Shown here: positions 43,677 to 53,950 of the stretch, one piece after another | Layout: each line of letters opens with the position of its first letter | Numbering within the stretch: the stretch's first letter is position 1 | Assembly (NCBI RefSeq): GCF_021155765.1 | Contig: NC_060105.1 | Location: forward strand, 16,277,001 to 16,341,000 | Reading direction: 5' to 3' | Source of the DNA: Diprion similis | Taxonomy: Eukaryota; Arthropoda; Insecta; Hymenoptera; Diprionidae | DNA: 64,000 nucleotides | Translations under genes and position numbers: made by a program | Notes under the pieces: model-generated | Told to the model about the DNA's origin: nothing | Databases searched by the model: none | The model's input: the letters and a program-made list of their open reading frames with translations, nothing else

Positions 43677-44200
43677 TGTTCGTCATGGGATGGGGATTAA
43701 CGGATTACACAGAACTGGTTCATCAACGATCGTATTTATTTCCAACCTCAGGTAGTATTCTAGCCGCTCGCGCTCGCGCACATATACACACACACACACA
43801 CACCTATTGCACGTAGCCAGAAATCTGCAGACAAGTGCTCTTGCCCGTGGCTGAGACCAGACTGACGACTTATCGGTATCCGACGCTCCCTCCGATACCA
43901 GCTACACAGTGTTTACAAGTTTTTGTTTGCCTACTAAGCCCTTCGTGGCGTTCATCAAGACCTGATTCGGTACAGAGGTGGGAACGGTCTACGTATCGAC
44001 CCTATGTCGACACGGTCAGCCGTCCCGGCCCTCCTAGGTCTAGCTGCTGGTCGCCATGTGCGACCTGTCGACCCTATGTCGACACGGCTAGCCTTCTCGG
44101 CCCTCCTAGGTCTAGCCGCTGGTCGCCCTGTGCGACCTGTCGGCCCTATGTCGACACGGCTAGCCTTCTTGGCTACCCAGGAAACGAAAGAAGGCGAAAT
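43677..44200 (-). repeat. Putative BEL/Pao 5' LTR with 72-bp tandem repeats
   Basis: The LTR end lies next to the primer-binding site. Inside are a short (CA)n run (43786-43803) and a 72-bp tandem repeat: units at 43997-44068, 44069-44140 and a partial one from 44141 to about 44172. The right limit is not defined because no second LTR is in the window. Confidence 0.5.
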
Positions 44201-45350
44201 TTCTTTGACAAAATTAGAAAACAAAATTCATACGAAAATAAAAAAGGGGGTTTGAAATAAAATTAAATTCTTGTCGGAACAGCATGGACACAGTGAAAAT
44301 ACGGCCGTGCAAGAATTCAAAGAATAAAATAGTCAATTACTAGGAAAGCAAAAAAAATCACCGGTTGCTATTGATAGAGTAAGTAGACCATATCACCCCG
44401 AACAACATATTAAATTTTGAAGAAAAAAAACAGAGTTTTCAAGAAAATTGAATTTTGAGATCTTTGGAAAAACGTCGATATTTTTGGCAATTTTCAAAAT
44501 GTTTGGCTCTTTGTTTTCCTTGACAAAGTACAACGTTCCGGATCCCATGTATTCAGAATCGTCGAAGAAGCTCGAGAATTACGGATTTGGCGGCTATTTT
44601 TCGAATATTTGAATCCTCAAATTGACGAAAATCGTTGATTGTTTTTAAATCTAAAAAAAAAAATTGATATCGGGCTTGAATAATTTTTTTTGGAGTAAAT
44701 AAAAAAATACGTTTTCGCTCATTTTCTGTGGGGAACAACACATTTCAAAGCCAAACGATTCTGGAACGTCACATCCCCTGGCCTGCATGATTTTAATCGG
44801 ATTCAATCTCTTGAATCGAGAATATTATTCTTAAATTGAAAATAATGTGACAATTGATTCAAGAGTAACGTCATGATTGAATTAAGTAACTAATTCAGAT
44901 TCAGAATGATTTCAGAGTAATCGAACAGGACGATGTTATTGGTATTAGACGATCATAATAATATTCTCGGATCTTGAACATAATAGTCAGTTAATATAAT
45001 ATTTGAAAACAGCCGAACATCGTATTCTAATCTCGATTCAAACCGCGATTCTCACTTACAATATAATTTCGGATTTCACCTCGAATCACTCCCGGAGGAT
45101 TTCAATAACTGAACATTAAACATAGAAGAATAGTAATCATACCTGATGAGCGTCAGATTTGGCGCCTTTAGCTGCCATTTTGAATCAGGGTTCGGATACA
45201 GGTTATCTGATAATAGAACTATCTCAGGTATAAAATTTGTAACTCGCGACGTAGCTCGGCAACTCGTCAGCAACGCTCGTACCGACGCCATGATGCATTG
45301 GTTTCGCGGTGGCGCCACCTTCATTTGTGTCCAGTAAACATTGCAGTTTG
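44201..45350. other. No gene recognised
   Basis: AT-rich sequence with A/T runs at 44640-44710. The short frames at 44741-44553 and 45354-45076 have no domain that I recognise. Confidence 0.5.
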
Positions 45351-45356
45351 CCATGC

Positions 45357-45515
45357 GATTACTAGTGATTACTAAAGATTACCGTACATTACAAAAGATT
45401 ACAGGAGATTACTGAAGATTACAGGAGATTACAAGTGATTACTAAGATTTTTAAGATTACCAGTGATTACTGAAGATTACAAGTGACTACACATTTCATG
45501 TACACCAGATTACAG
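45357..45515. repeat. GATTAC-rich degenerate array 2, inverted to array 1
   Basis: About 14 GATTAC units with 3-6 base spacers, followed by GGAGTGGTTAACCCCTC (45515-45531), the reverse complement of 38361-38377. Confidence 0.8.
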
Positions 45516-45531
45516 GAGTGGTTAACCCCTC

Positions 45532-45841
45532 GGCCCGGAGCCACCAACCGCCGGACCATCTAGCGAACGAGCCTCACCCCCGCCCCCCTTGGGAGAACCC
45601 GACTTCTACTGGGTCCGGAAAGGGGATGAGGTATACCGGGACCACCGCTTTTTTAATAAAAAAAAATTATTTTTTTAATAACATACCGTTGATCTACCCA
45701 TACACCCATACCGCTGAAACATACCGCCTGAACACCAGGGCGAAAAATACATATACATGTAACACTCGCCTTACGGGGAAGCTAAGAACTAGCTAGGTTT
45801 ATATATATATTATTAGGTTACAATATTATATATATTTATAT
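45532..45841. other. No gene; possible short coding relic and (TA)n
   Basis: A plus-strand frame at 45589-45660 (DFYWVRKGDEVYRD) looks protein-like but is too short to assign. It ends in AT-rich repeats up to the next element. Confidence 0.3.
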
Positions 45842-46287
45842 TGTAACGTGCTTTTTGCTTCACCCGGGGGAAAGCGGGGTCGGCACAGAGGCAGGTTTAA
45901 AAAAATGGCGTTCTCCAACACGGCAGTAAAAACCTACTTTACCTACCTACCAGTTACCTACTACTACTACCAGTTACTACCTACGGTGCTTTGTTTAACG
46001 TGTTTTGTTTCGCTCTTTGCCCCCACGTTCCCCTCTCCCAAAAACTGACCGCTGAGCATCCCGAGGTCAAGGTTCGCAGCTGAGAGTAGCTGTTTACCTC
46101 CCTTGTTTTTAATTGATCTGCTTTAACCTATTATCGCCTATATCGTCGTCATTGCGACCTGGCGCCCAACAGCTTTTTCTTGCCGGTTTCGATTAAATTC
46201 TATAATTATTCTTTTTGCACGTTGCGAGCGTTTGCTGGTGACCTAGCTCGTTCTTAGTTTCTCCGTAAGGCAAGTGTGGCCGTTACA
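45842..46287. mobile_element. TGTRACG-type element H (446 bp) with ATAT duplication
   Basis: It starts TGTAACGTGC, ends GGCCGTTACA and is flanked by ATAT on both sides (45838-45841, 46288-46291). Its first 70 bp resemble the start of E1. The motif CTGGCGCCCAACA (the reverse complement of the motif in E1) lies at about 46160, some 120 bp from the right end. Non-coding. Confidence 0.8.
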
Positions 46288-46299
46288 ATATATATACAT

Positions 46300-49200
46300 T
46301 GCAACGTGATTATTATAGGTAAAAAGAAAATTAGCGATAATTCTTGAGGGAGGGATAATCACGCTACCCTACGGCGCAGGTACTGATCTGATCACGGAAT
46401 AAACGATAATTAGAAAAAGAGATAAATGTTGGGCGCCAGACGCAGTAGCGTCAGAGATACGATAATTAGAGAATACGATATGACGAAATAGATCAGAGTC
46501 TACGACGGTTTTGCACAGCTCACTCAGCAGGTAAAGATAATGGTAGAGGGGATGGGTCGTATCCAAGTCGATAAAACACAATCTTAAAGAAAATGGTAAT
46601 AGTATCAATTGTATTAAAAAAAACAAGTAGAGAAATTCAGATACAGCCAGAGATAAAGTGAGTTCAGAGGTAGCACGGTAGCGATACAATTATTCAAGTA
46701 ATTTAGCGGTATGAAGCGGGTGATCGCGATACTATTACTCGGTATAACAATCAGCAAGTTTACAAAGCAGATAAGAATTAGGCTAGCATGCAATGCACAA
46801 TCTAAAGTTCTTAAACTAATTGTCACAATTCAAGTCAAGTAGCATAGTATGGCGAGAAAGATATAATCACATAGAAGTACAGAATAATCGCAGCCATGTG
46901 TAACAATAATGAGGCACGATAATAGATAGAAGATACGAGAATACAAATGGGCAAAAGAAGGCAAGAGATATTATAGTTAGTCGAAAAGCAAAAGATATTA
47001 TAGTTAATCGAGAAGCAAAAGATATTACGATTAATCGGTAACAAAAGATATGACAATTAATAGAAAGGCAAGGATTACAAGTCAGTTAGATAATTCGATA
47101 TTTGAAGTGACGTCAGAAATAATCAAGTGTAGCGAAATAATATAAAACAGGTATGATAGAAATTACGGAAGAAATTACGATAGAAGTTACAAGAGAAATT
47201 AGAGAAATACGTAGGTTCTAGCTTGCGATATATGCGATACGACGAAATATTATAATCACGATAAGCAAGAAATGGGTATCTTGACGTGTCAAGAACAGGT
47301 ATTATAGAGAACAAAATATTATAATGCGATATATTACAAACTAGAGATCTACGGACAAACTACGTAACAGCGGTATTAGCAAAGAAAGCGATGAAAAAGG
47401 TGTTATTCGGTACGGCACAATACTCCAATGTCAAAAGAGAACAACGGCTATACCGCGCAGCGATATAAGATCGCGCACGCGGTACGCTTACGATATAATT
47501 CCTCCAAGATATTCGATAGTAATTAAATCAGAAAGATATTCGGTAATATTCAAATCGGTAACATATTAAGAAATCAAAGAAACAATATTTGAGAAATTAT
47601 AACAGAGATACAGAGAGAAAATAGGTATCAGATAGCGAGAAGCGAAATAAGAGACAAAATTAGAGACTTTATAAGCTAATTGATTTAACAATCACTCCTG
47701 AGAACGATAAATCAGAGATTCGAATAAAATACGGTATTCAGAGATATTTTACGAAAGCATAAGTAAGGCGCTGCTAGTCAGCGATATCAAGAAAATCATT
47801 CAAACAAGATAAATCAAGGAAATAGATAATAGTCACTACAAATAATAGTAAACTAACCAGTCGCGAAATTACTTGCCATATTCGATAATAAGGGAGAGAA
47901 TAAGATAAGAGATAAGAAGAGAAGACGATACGAGCCCACGTGGCTCACGCAGAGCAAACTGCGAGATAAAAGAGAGAAAATCGATAATAGGTAAGAAAAG
48001 AGAGAAAAAGATATAAAGCAAGTAAATTCGTGGCTTCACAAAATAGATAGAAGAAAAACCTCACTTACGAAAATAGAAGATACAGGAAAAGCGTAGACAG
48101 GTAGTCGAGAGCGGAAAGATAGAAGCACTGAATTGAAATGTTAGCGAGAGAATATAAGGATAGTGAGAATAACGTTATCGAAAACACGTCTAGTCGTAAA
48201 CTAGGCTGGACGTAGAATGTGAAGAGACGAGCGGCGATCCTGACGATCCCGGTCGATTTTCGGCGAGATTTCATCACGTGATCCTTTTCCGGTGTTCGGT
48301 GCTCGATAATTGGGCCAGAGGGTCACGTGGTACGGGTCAACAGGTGTAGGTGGGCGATAGTCCATTCCTGGGTGTCTCCTCCTCCCACGTTGTCCTGTAG
48401 AGAATTATCGATCCGTCGAGCGATATGTGGGAGGGCTATGGTCAGCTGCTTGCGGTCCTCGCGAGAGGGGAAGGTCTACCCCTCACGGTGTTGCGGTATC
48501 GATGTGTGCGAGAGATCTAGGAACGACGACGAGAAGAATGATCCTACTCACATTGTTGCGGTATCGATACTTTGCAGAATTCGAGATTGGTGCGTCGTCA
48601 ACTTATGCAGTGCTAGTACTCCCCGCGCTGACTATCTCTCCGGTACTGCAACTCGGTGCGGGCCCTACGGCACTGTTGCACCGAGCCTTCCTGATGGTGA
48701 TGATTTACACGCAGGGTTCCCATCCTTAAGACCATCAGTCCGGCGTGGTCCACCACGGTTTCTCGGGCTTGTCCTCACGATGCAGTCCTTCGATAATCGT
48801 AGGTTTGTAGACAGCTACGATTCTGCGGTATAGTAGGCGAGACAGTAGATATTATGCTGGTTCAGCTCCAGGCTGATAAGTACCGCGACGGGAGGCTTGA
48901 TTGTGTTTTTGACGCACAGCCCTGTACGCCATCTACGATGCATCCATGCGGCAGTGGCGTTGTAGCGATGGTTCGGCTCCTGGCCGATAAGTCTAAATGA
49001 TCGGAGGTCTTCGTTGTGCTTCACGCACGACCCTGTACGCAACCTAGGTAGGCATCCATCTGAAGTTGACTTTGCGGTATCCGATCTGTTGCAGTTGACG
49101 ATAGTTGGCTGTTGACCCGGTACGTGACCTTGGCTTCGCGATATTCGGTTCCCTCGGAGCGGTGTCGCTGAAGGTAGCTCTCGTAGTGCGATACAGAGAT

Positions 49201-49367
49201 AAAAAAAGACAGGAATTAGCTTAATAATTAAGTCTCACTTAGGAATTAATTAGTTGTTCTTTTTGGAGTATTGGCCCCAGACGTGTTTTCGTTACTTTTT
49301 ACGACATTCTGAAAATAAGGAGAGCGATATTCAACCCATGTGACGGGGTATAAAATACCACGTCACA
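46300..49367. mobile_element. TGTRACG-type element G (3068 bp) with ACAT duplication
   Basis: It starts TGCAACGTGA, ends CCACGTCACA and is flanked by ACAT (46296-46299, 49368-49371). TGTTGGGCGCCAG occurs about 128 bp from the left end. The left two thirds (46310-48230) are strikingly purine-rich on the plus strand, with many GATAATA and AGAGAAA runs; the right third is GC-richer with a repeated CGGTATCGAT and CACGCA(G/C)(G/A)CCCTGTACGC. No protein domain is seen on either strand. It sits inside a TA-rich tract. Confidence 0.75.
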
Positions 49368-49393
49368 ACATATATATATATATATATATATAT
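49368..49393. repeat. (TA)n microsatellite
   Basis: About 11 TA units between element G and repeat I. The neighbouring TGTRACG elements all sit in such TA tracts. Confidence 0.9.
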
Positions 49394-49926
49394 TGTAACG
49401 TTCGCCCTGTTGGTACTGCTACCTGCAGTACCGACAGTGCGCCGGTAAGTAGTCTTTGTCCTTCTCCTAGATAAGTTGTGCTTTTACTATATCGAATATT
49501 ACGGCCATCCACACGTCAGTCAGTGCAAGCGTATAGGAGTTTGAGTGTCTCAAGTCCTATCTCAACTCGGGTTTTATCCGTTGCTATGTTTCTGAGCGCG
49601 GATTTGACTCGTTGCTCCTATCTACGTTAGTTTGTTAGCACCTGTGCTATAACGCGGATTAGACTCGTTGCTCCTATCTACGTTAGTTTGTTAGTACCTG
49701 TGCTGTGGTGCGGGTTTCATCCGTTGCGAAATGAGCGCGGATTTTACTCGTTGCTCCTATCTCTGAGTTTGGATTAGATTGTGCCAACGAATGAGTTCAA
49801 GTTGCAATAAATATGATTTTTAATTACCAAAAAAAAGACTATATTATCTCAATTGAAATGTGCACGAACTTAACCTATATTTACAGGTGAGTGCCTACTT
49901 GATGCCTTAGCCTAATTCCTGCTACA
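49394..49926 (+). repeat. Interspersed repeat I, same family as 4520-4995
   Basis: It starts TGTAACGTTCGCCC and ends near CTGCTACA. It holds two to three internal units with GCGGATT.AGACTCGTTGCTCC and ACGTTAGTTTGTTAG. It is non-coding, with TG...CA ends, so possibly a solo LTR. A target duplication is not clear. Confidence 0.6.
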
Positions 49927-50342
49927 ATGCAGATTTTATTAAAGTTTGAAGAGATTCTATCACGCCAATTGTGATAAAGAGAAAAATAAACAAAATTAAT
50001 GATTGATAAAAAAAGGAAACAAAAAAATAACTGAAAATTTATAAAGTGAGATCGACGGGTCTGCTGCCTCGTACCTTCTCGAAAAAGAAGGAATTTATAT
50101 TGTTTGCAAAAGGTGGTATTGGATTACAACGCTGTGGATTGATTTAAATCTTAGAGCATATAGTAGATGGAGGGAGCCTTCTGGCCGAAAAGCATGACGA
50201 CAGAGAGGGAATGAGTAGCTTGAGAACCTGTCTTTTTCTAAGCCAGGAGCGTAGCGTGGTAAATTTAGTACCTGCGTCAATGATAGGCACCTAACCAAAA
50301 TTTTTTATGAAATTTATTATTATTGTATATCTTCTATAATAT
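49927..50342. other. No gene recognised
   Basis: The flank left of the complete gypsy element. The minus frame 50298-50095 has no domain. Confidence 0.5.
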
Positions 50343-50625
50343 TGTTACACTTTTAGCGTAACGAGTAAAACGAGGGTAAGAAGCTTAGTTAGGTGAGCAA
50401 TTAAAAGGCGCTAAATGAGAAATATGCTTTGAGAAAAATGTATTTGGGGTAAAGAACGTGTTATCAGCTCAAAGTCTGAAACAGATCTGTTTTTACAATA
50501 ATAGCGGTTGACGCAGCAACCTTATTCATTCGATGACATAAGAAGACTTAGTTTTCTTGCGTCACATGCCGACTACTAGATCATTAGAAAAGGGGGTAAA
50601 ACGGGTGATTTTATCCTTTGTAACA
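50343..50625 (-). repeat. 3' LTR of the complete gypsy element
   Basis: 283 bp, TGTTAC...GTAACA. It differs from the LTR at 57780-58062 by one T/C, one T/G and one A/C change. Confidence 0.93.
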
Positions 50626-50640
50626 CTACTCCCCCCTGAC
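50626..50640 (-). other. Polypurine tract of the gypsy element
   Basis: On the minus strand the sequence before the 3' LTR reads CAGGGGGGAGTAG directly followed by TGTTACAAAGG, a typical plus-strand primer site. Confidence 0.75.
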
Positions 50641-51541
50641 GAAAAGAGTCGTCCCGACTCGAACAAATTAAAACAATAACGATCTTGATCTAGCATACGA
50701 CGCTCGAAGGTGAGTCGGAGCTGTGGCTCTAAAAATTCAAAGACTCCCTTTCTGTTATCTGGCATTTGCCCACAGTCTCAAGGTAAACCACAGAAAACCT
50801 TGAGCAGATAGTCGAGCATTGAACTGAATTTTCAAAATTTTATGTGCCATGTTTTCACAAAGGTCAGTGTAAAAAGTGTGTAGTGTATAGCTTCGTGTAA
50901 AATCCGAAGGAGCGGCCAGTTTCCAAATTCCGGAAATCAGGAAAATCCAAATTTGGTCAAAATGATCCGAGAAAAGGACCACGGGAACAGGAGAGGAAAA
51001 GGAGGCGCGCCGGTCCCGAATTCTTTCGGAAACTGCACACCCTAGATTGGGAGGACAAACGTGAGTGAAGGCAGACCAATCCGAATTCGCTAAGCGAATT
51101 CGAGAAAAGCACGGATCGTATAAATTTTATTATTTTTAAAGGAGAAAATAAACGATCTTATCTGGATTATCGTTGAGTATTTCTTTAAAATCGGGGCCTT
51201 CAGTCATCCTCAAATTCCAGGAGAAGGTAAAGGAAAATCAGGTTACGTCATAAAACAACCTGAAAAAGTGCTGACAAAAACTGACACATGGGTTAGAAAA
51301 ATGTGAAAATCAAATAATCGCTTATCGACCATGAAAAATAACAATCGCGGCTCTGTTCCAACCACAAAGAAATCAGAGCCGGTCCGACACAAAACTCGAT
51401 TCCAAAAGAAGAATTTTCTAGAAGGAAACAAAATCATACATGAAAAACAAAACGATTTTGAAATTGAATAGCAACCTAAACATAACAAATCATTACGATC
51501 AAATCAGTTCAAGTGACCAGATCAAGTAAAATCCGAAGAAA
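50641..51541. other. Non-coding part of the gypsy element
   Basis: Lies between the 3' LTR and the plus-strand gene. No frame with a domain. A small palindrome GAATTCGCTAAGCGAATTC is at about 51090. TCAGTT at 51504-51509 could be an initiator for the plus-strand gene, without a clear TATA box. Confidence 0.4.
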
Positions 51542-52023
51542 ATGTCTTTTGTGGCAGCTCCATCCAGCACGGCATTCATCAATGCCGGCATCTTAATTTC
51601 TCAGTTTTCTTGGGAGAACACGGCAGACATGTCAAAGCCCGCATTCCGTCAAAGATTTAACGATGATTGGAAATTTGTAGAATGTGGGAGAGGAATCGGA
51701 ATTAGAGAAAGAAAGAAAATGGGACTCTTGTGTGTCAACTGCTGGGTGACTCGGTAAGTTTCATTATCATCTATCTCGAGATCTCAAACAGAGTTTTCAC
51801 TTTGTCCTTCTTTTTCTTCACCTCCTCCTTTAGAGCAAGCGAAGAAAATTTCCTACGCAGCGAGGAGCTTCACCGCTCTTTTATGGGAAGAAACCTGCGC
51901 TGCAGGCTATGCAAGAAGAACCTTCTCACAGCTGGCAGCACGGAAAGGTGTGCCGACTGCGAGGAAGTAAGGCTAGCTATGCGCATAACCGCCGAGAAAA
52001 TTTACGAAATTACGATACCTTAA
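51542..52023 (+). CDS. Antisense two-exon gene, three CxxC pairs, unknown
   Basis: Exon 1 is 51542-51753, exon 2 is 51834-52023 (TAA at 52021-52023). The 80-nt intron has a consensus donor GTAAGT and a long pyrimidine tract before TTTAG. Joining in phase 2 gives 133 residues; without splicing the frame stops two codons after the junction. The protein has a hydrophobic, Ser/Ala-rich N-terminus, a basic middle (IGIRERKK), then CVNC, CRLC and CADC at about residues 64, 94 and 110, so a zinc fold is likely. AATAAA follows near 52060. It is convergent with the kinase ORF, 79 bp apart, and antisense to the retrotransposon. No family is recognised. By position it may be an accessory regulator. It could also be a captured host gene. 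Confidence 0.65.
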
Positions 52024-52102
52024 TTTTCTAGATTCTTTTCTTTCGACAAAATAATCTTTAAATAAAACTTCCGTTATTGAATTTTCAATCATCGTGTTGT
52101 TG

Positions 52103-52714
52103 TTAATTGATTTTAATATAATTAAATAGAGGTTTAGCTATAGACTTTAAGGGCTGGTGATGAATCTCACGAATAGTTCTAGGCGATTGCAGAGGAATCT
52201 CTGTTTCTTCCTTGCGTGCAAGAGAATTAATCCGAACAAAAGAGGTTTCTGGGGAAACTCGCAAACAAACTATTAAATCTACTCCGAGTTCAGACGCTTG
52301 AGTGAGAAGAGCAGAATTTTTTCTGAGTAGATCAGCTTCGAAATCTCGAAGATTTCCTAACCTGCGATGAGTTTCGATAAAACAATCGCCGCTAAACATC
52401 GACCTTTCAATAATTTTGACAGGCCGAGAGGTTAAAAGAAGATGTCTATCATACATAACTTGTTGAACGTGATGCTGGAACTGGTAGCAATATCTATTTG
52501 GGTCTTCATACATCAATTGTAATAAGTTGACTCCGGCAACATCACGGTACTGATCGAGGGGTTCTAATAGGGTGCAAACCCGAGGGTCCGACAAGAATCT
52601 TTTAGTAAAGGTTGTCTTCCCGCATCCGATATTCCCTTCGATGATAATAGAAAGTGGCTTCTTCTTATGGAGTGAAATTCCGAAGGAGAGGTTATGTTCC
52701 CAATCAATTAAAGA
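52103..52714 (-). CDS. Deoxynucleoside-kinase-like protein captured by a gypsy element
   Basis: This would phosphorylate deoxynucleosides in the salvage pathway. The frame of 203 codons opens at 52714, directly after TTTTCTAG, and ends at TAA (52103-52105). Numbered from 52714: the P-loop EGNIGCGKTTF is at 26-36, the EPLDQYRDVAGVNLL block with the family's catalytic Glu at 51, the IIERSMFS motif at 101-108, and LIVCLRVSPE with the lid RINSLARKEE at 147-170. These are the defining motifs of the dNK/TK2/dGK family. Length is slightly short for the family (about 210-260), mainly at the C-terminus. No ATG precedes the P-loop, so the start must come from a spliced upstream exon; a TTG at 52594 would lose the P-loop. 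It starts 37 nt after the integrase stop. Confidence 0.85.
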   Translation of the reverse strand, partial: SLIDWEHNLSFGISLHKKKPLSIIIEGNIGCGKTTFTKRFLSDPRVCTLLEPLDQYRDVAGVNLLQLMYEDPNRYCYQFQHHVQQVMYDRHLLLTSRPVKIIERSMFSGDCFIETHRRLGNLRDFEADLLRKNSALLTQASELGVDLIVCLRVSPETSFVRINSLARKEETEIPLQSPRTIREIHHQPLKSIAKPLFNYIKIN

Positions 52715-52735
52715 CTAGAAAACAAGAAGACTCGA
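52715..52735 (-). promoter_or_regulatory. Splice acceptor for the kinase ORF
   Basis: On the minus strand TCTTCTTGTTTTCTAG precedes the first kinase codon: a pyrimidine-rich tract and AG. The frame is closed just upstream (the TAG itself is a stop). A donor in the 5' leader or early gag would be the partner, as for env messages of gypsy-type retroviruses. Confidence 0.6.
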
Positions 52736-52751
52736 AGTTTCTTTACTTTTC

Positions 52752-53950
52752 TCAGGGTTGATTCAAAGGTGGTCTAACCTGGGAGGATGTTCCAGGTCCG
52801 GGTGATTCCGTTCGAGTGTGTTCCTCGAACGAAGCTAGACGGTCCAGGTGTACGACCTTTTCTTTAGAGTGAGGCGTTTTTCGGATCCTGTAAACGACAT
52901 CGTTGATCCGGTTAACTATTAAATATGGACCTTCCCAGTTTCGTTGGAGTTTTGGACATTTTCCTTTCTGTCTTCTAGGTTGGAAAAGCCAGACAGAATC
53001 TCCGGGATTAAATTTTAAATCTCTAGCTCGTATATCGTAGCGAGCTTTTAATTTATCTGAAGCCATAGAAATTCTTTCTCTTGCAAAATTATGAATTTCT
53101 TCTGGGCGTTGTTGTAAATCAGAGGCATAATCTGTCTGAGGTTGAGTTTGCACGGGAACAGGGCCTTTCTCTAAATCTGACGGGAGTCGAAGATTTCTCC
53201 CCGTAAGCATACAAGCGGGCGTCTGTTTTGTCGTCTCGTGAATCGCAGATCTATAAGACAGGAGGAAAAAAGGAATCCAGGTGTCCCAATCTCTCTGATT
53301 CTGCTCTACGAAGGACGACAAATATTGGAGTAAAGTTCTATTCAGACGTTCTATCATGCCGTCAGACTGAGGATGGAGGGGAGTAGTACGAGTTTTTCTA
53401 ACCCCTAAAATTTGAGTAACTTCTTTCATTAGGCTTGACTCAAAATTTCGGCCCTGATCGGTGTGTATTTCTAGAGGTACTCCGTGTCTACAGATAAATT
53501 CTTTTACGAACGCCTGAGCTACGGTAGAGGTTTCCTGACTGGCGAGTGGAATTACTTCGGGCCACTTGGTAAAATAATCAGCGATGACTAAGGCGTATTT
53601 ATTCCCACTGTAGGTTATAGGAAGAGGACCGAGGATATCCATTGCTACCCTCTCGAAAGGAGCTCCCACGTTGTAAACTTGAGGAGAGCTTTGTCCTTCA
53701 TCTCGAGGTCCTTTCTTCGACGTGCAGACTTGACATCTCCGACACCAGTCTTCTACTTCGGCACGACATCGTGGCCAAAAATAACGATCGCGTATCTTGC
53801 CTAAAGTTTTATTCGAGGCAAAGTGTCCACCTGCAGGAGAATCGTGGTAAAGAGCAAGAATCTCTGGAACTCGATTTCTGGGAACCAAAAATTGCCACTT
53901 GATCTCTTTCAAGTCCGCGGATTCCCATTTGCGGTATAATATTCCGTCTA
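52752..53950 (-). CDS. Ty3/gypsy integrase (part of pol)
   Basis: Zinc-binding HHCC domain: HDSPAGGHFASNKTLGKI ... CRRCQVC. Catalytic core: D in ERVAMDILGPLPIT, D in EIHTDQGRNFES and E in DGMIERLNRTLLQY. The C-terminal GPY/F module reads NWEGPYLIVNRI, ending in KVVHLDRLASFEEH. About 390 residues, normal for the family. A stop (TAG, near 53979) in the linker before it separates it from RNase H; the expected residue is Trp. The domain itself is intact. The ATG at 53912 is internal to pol and not a real start. Confidence 0.92.

Noticed and set aside
43835..44260. 141-codon plus-strand frame with repeated CATCRPYVDTASLLG-type blocks
   Set aside because: Product of the 72-bp tandem repeat, which is a multiple of three; it lies in the LTR region and is open on both strands.
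45518..45800. 92-codon plus-strand frame after GATTAC array 2
   Set aside because: Covers the inverted end sequence and AT-rich repeats; no domain.
48327..48833. 168-codon plus-strand frame in element G
   Set aside because: No domain, overlaps another open frame of similar length and lies in a GC-rich part of a non-coding element.
52103..52714. Kinase ORF as bacterial contamination or a cloning artefact
   Set aside because: It lies between integrase and polypurine tract of an element with paired LTRs, on the same strand, and has an insect-like dNK motif set with a eukaryotic splice acceptor.
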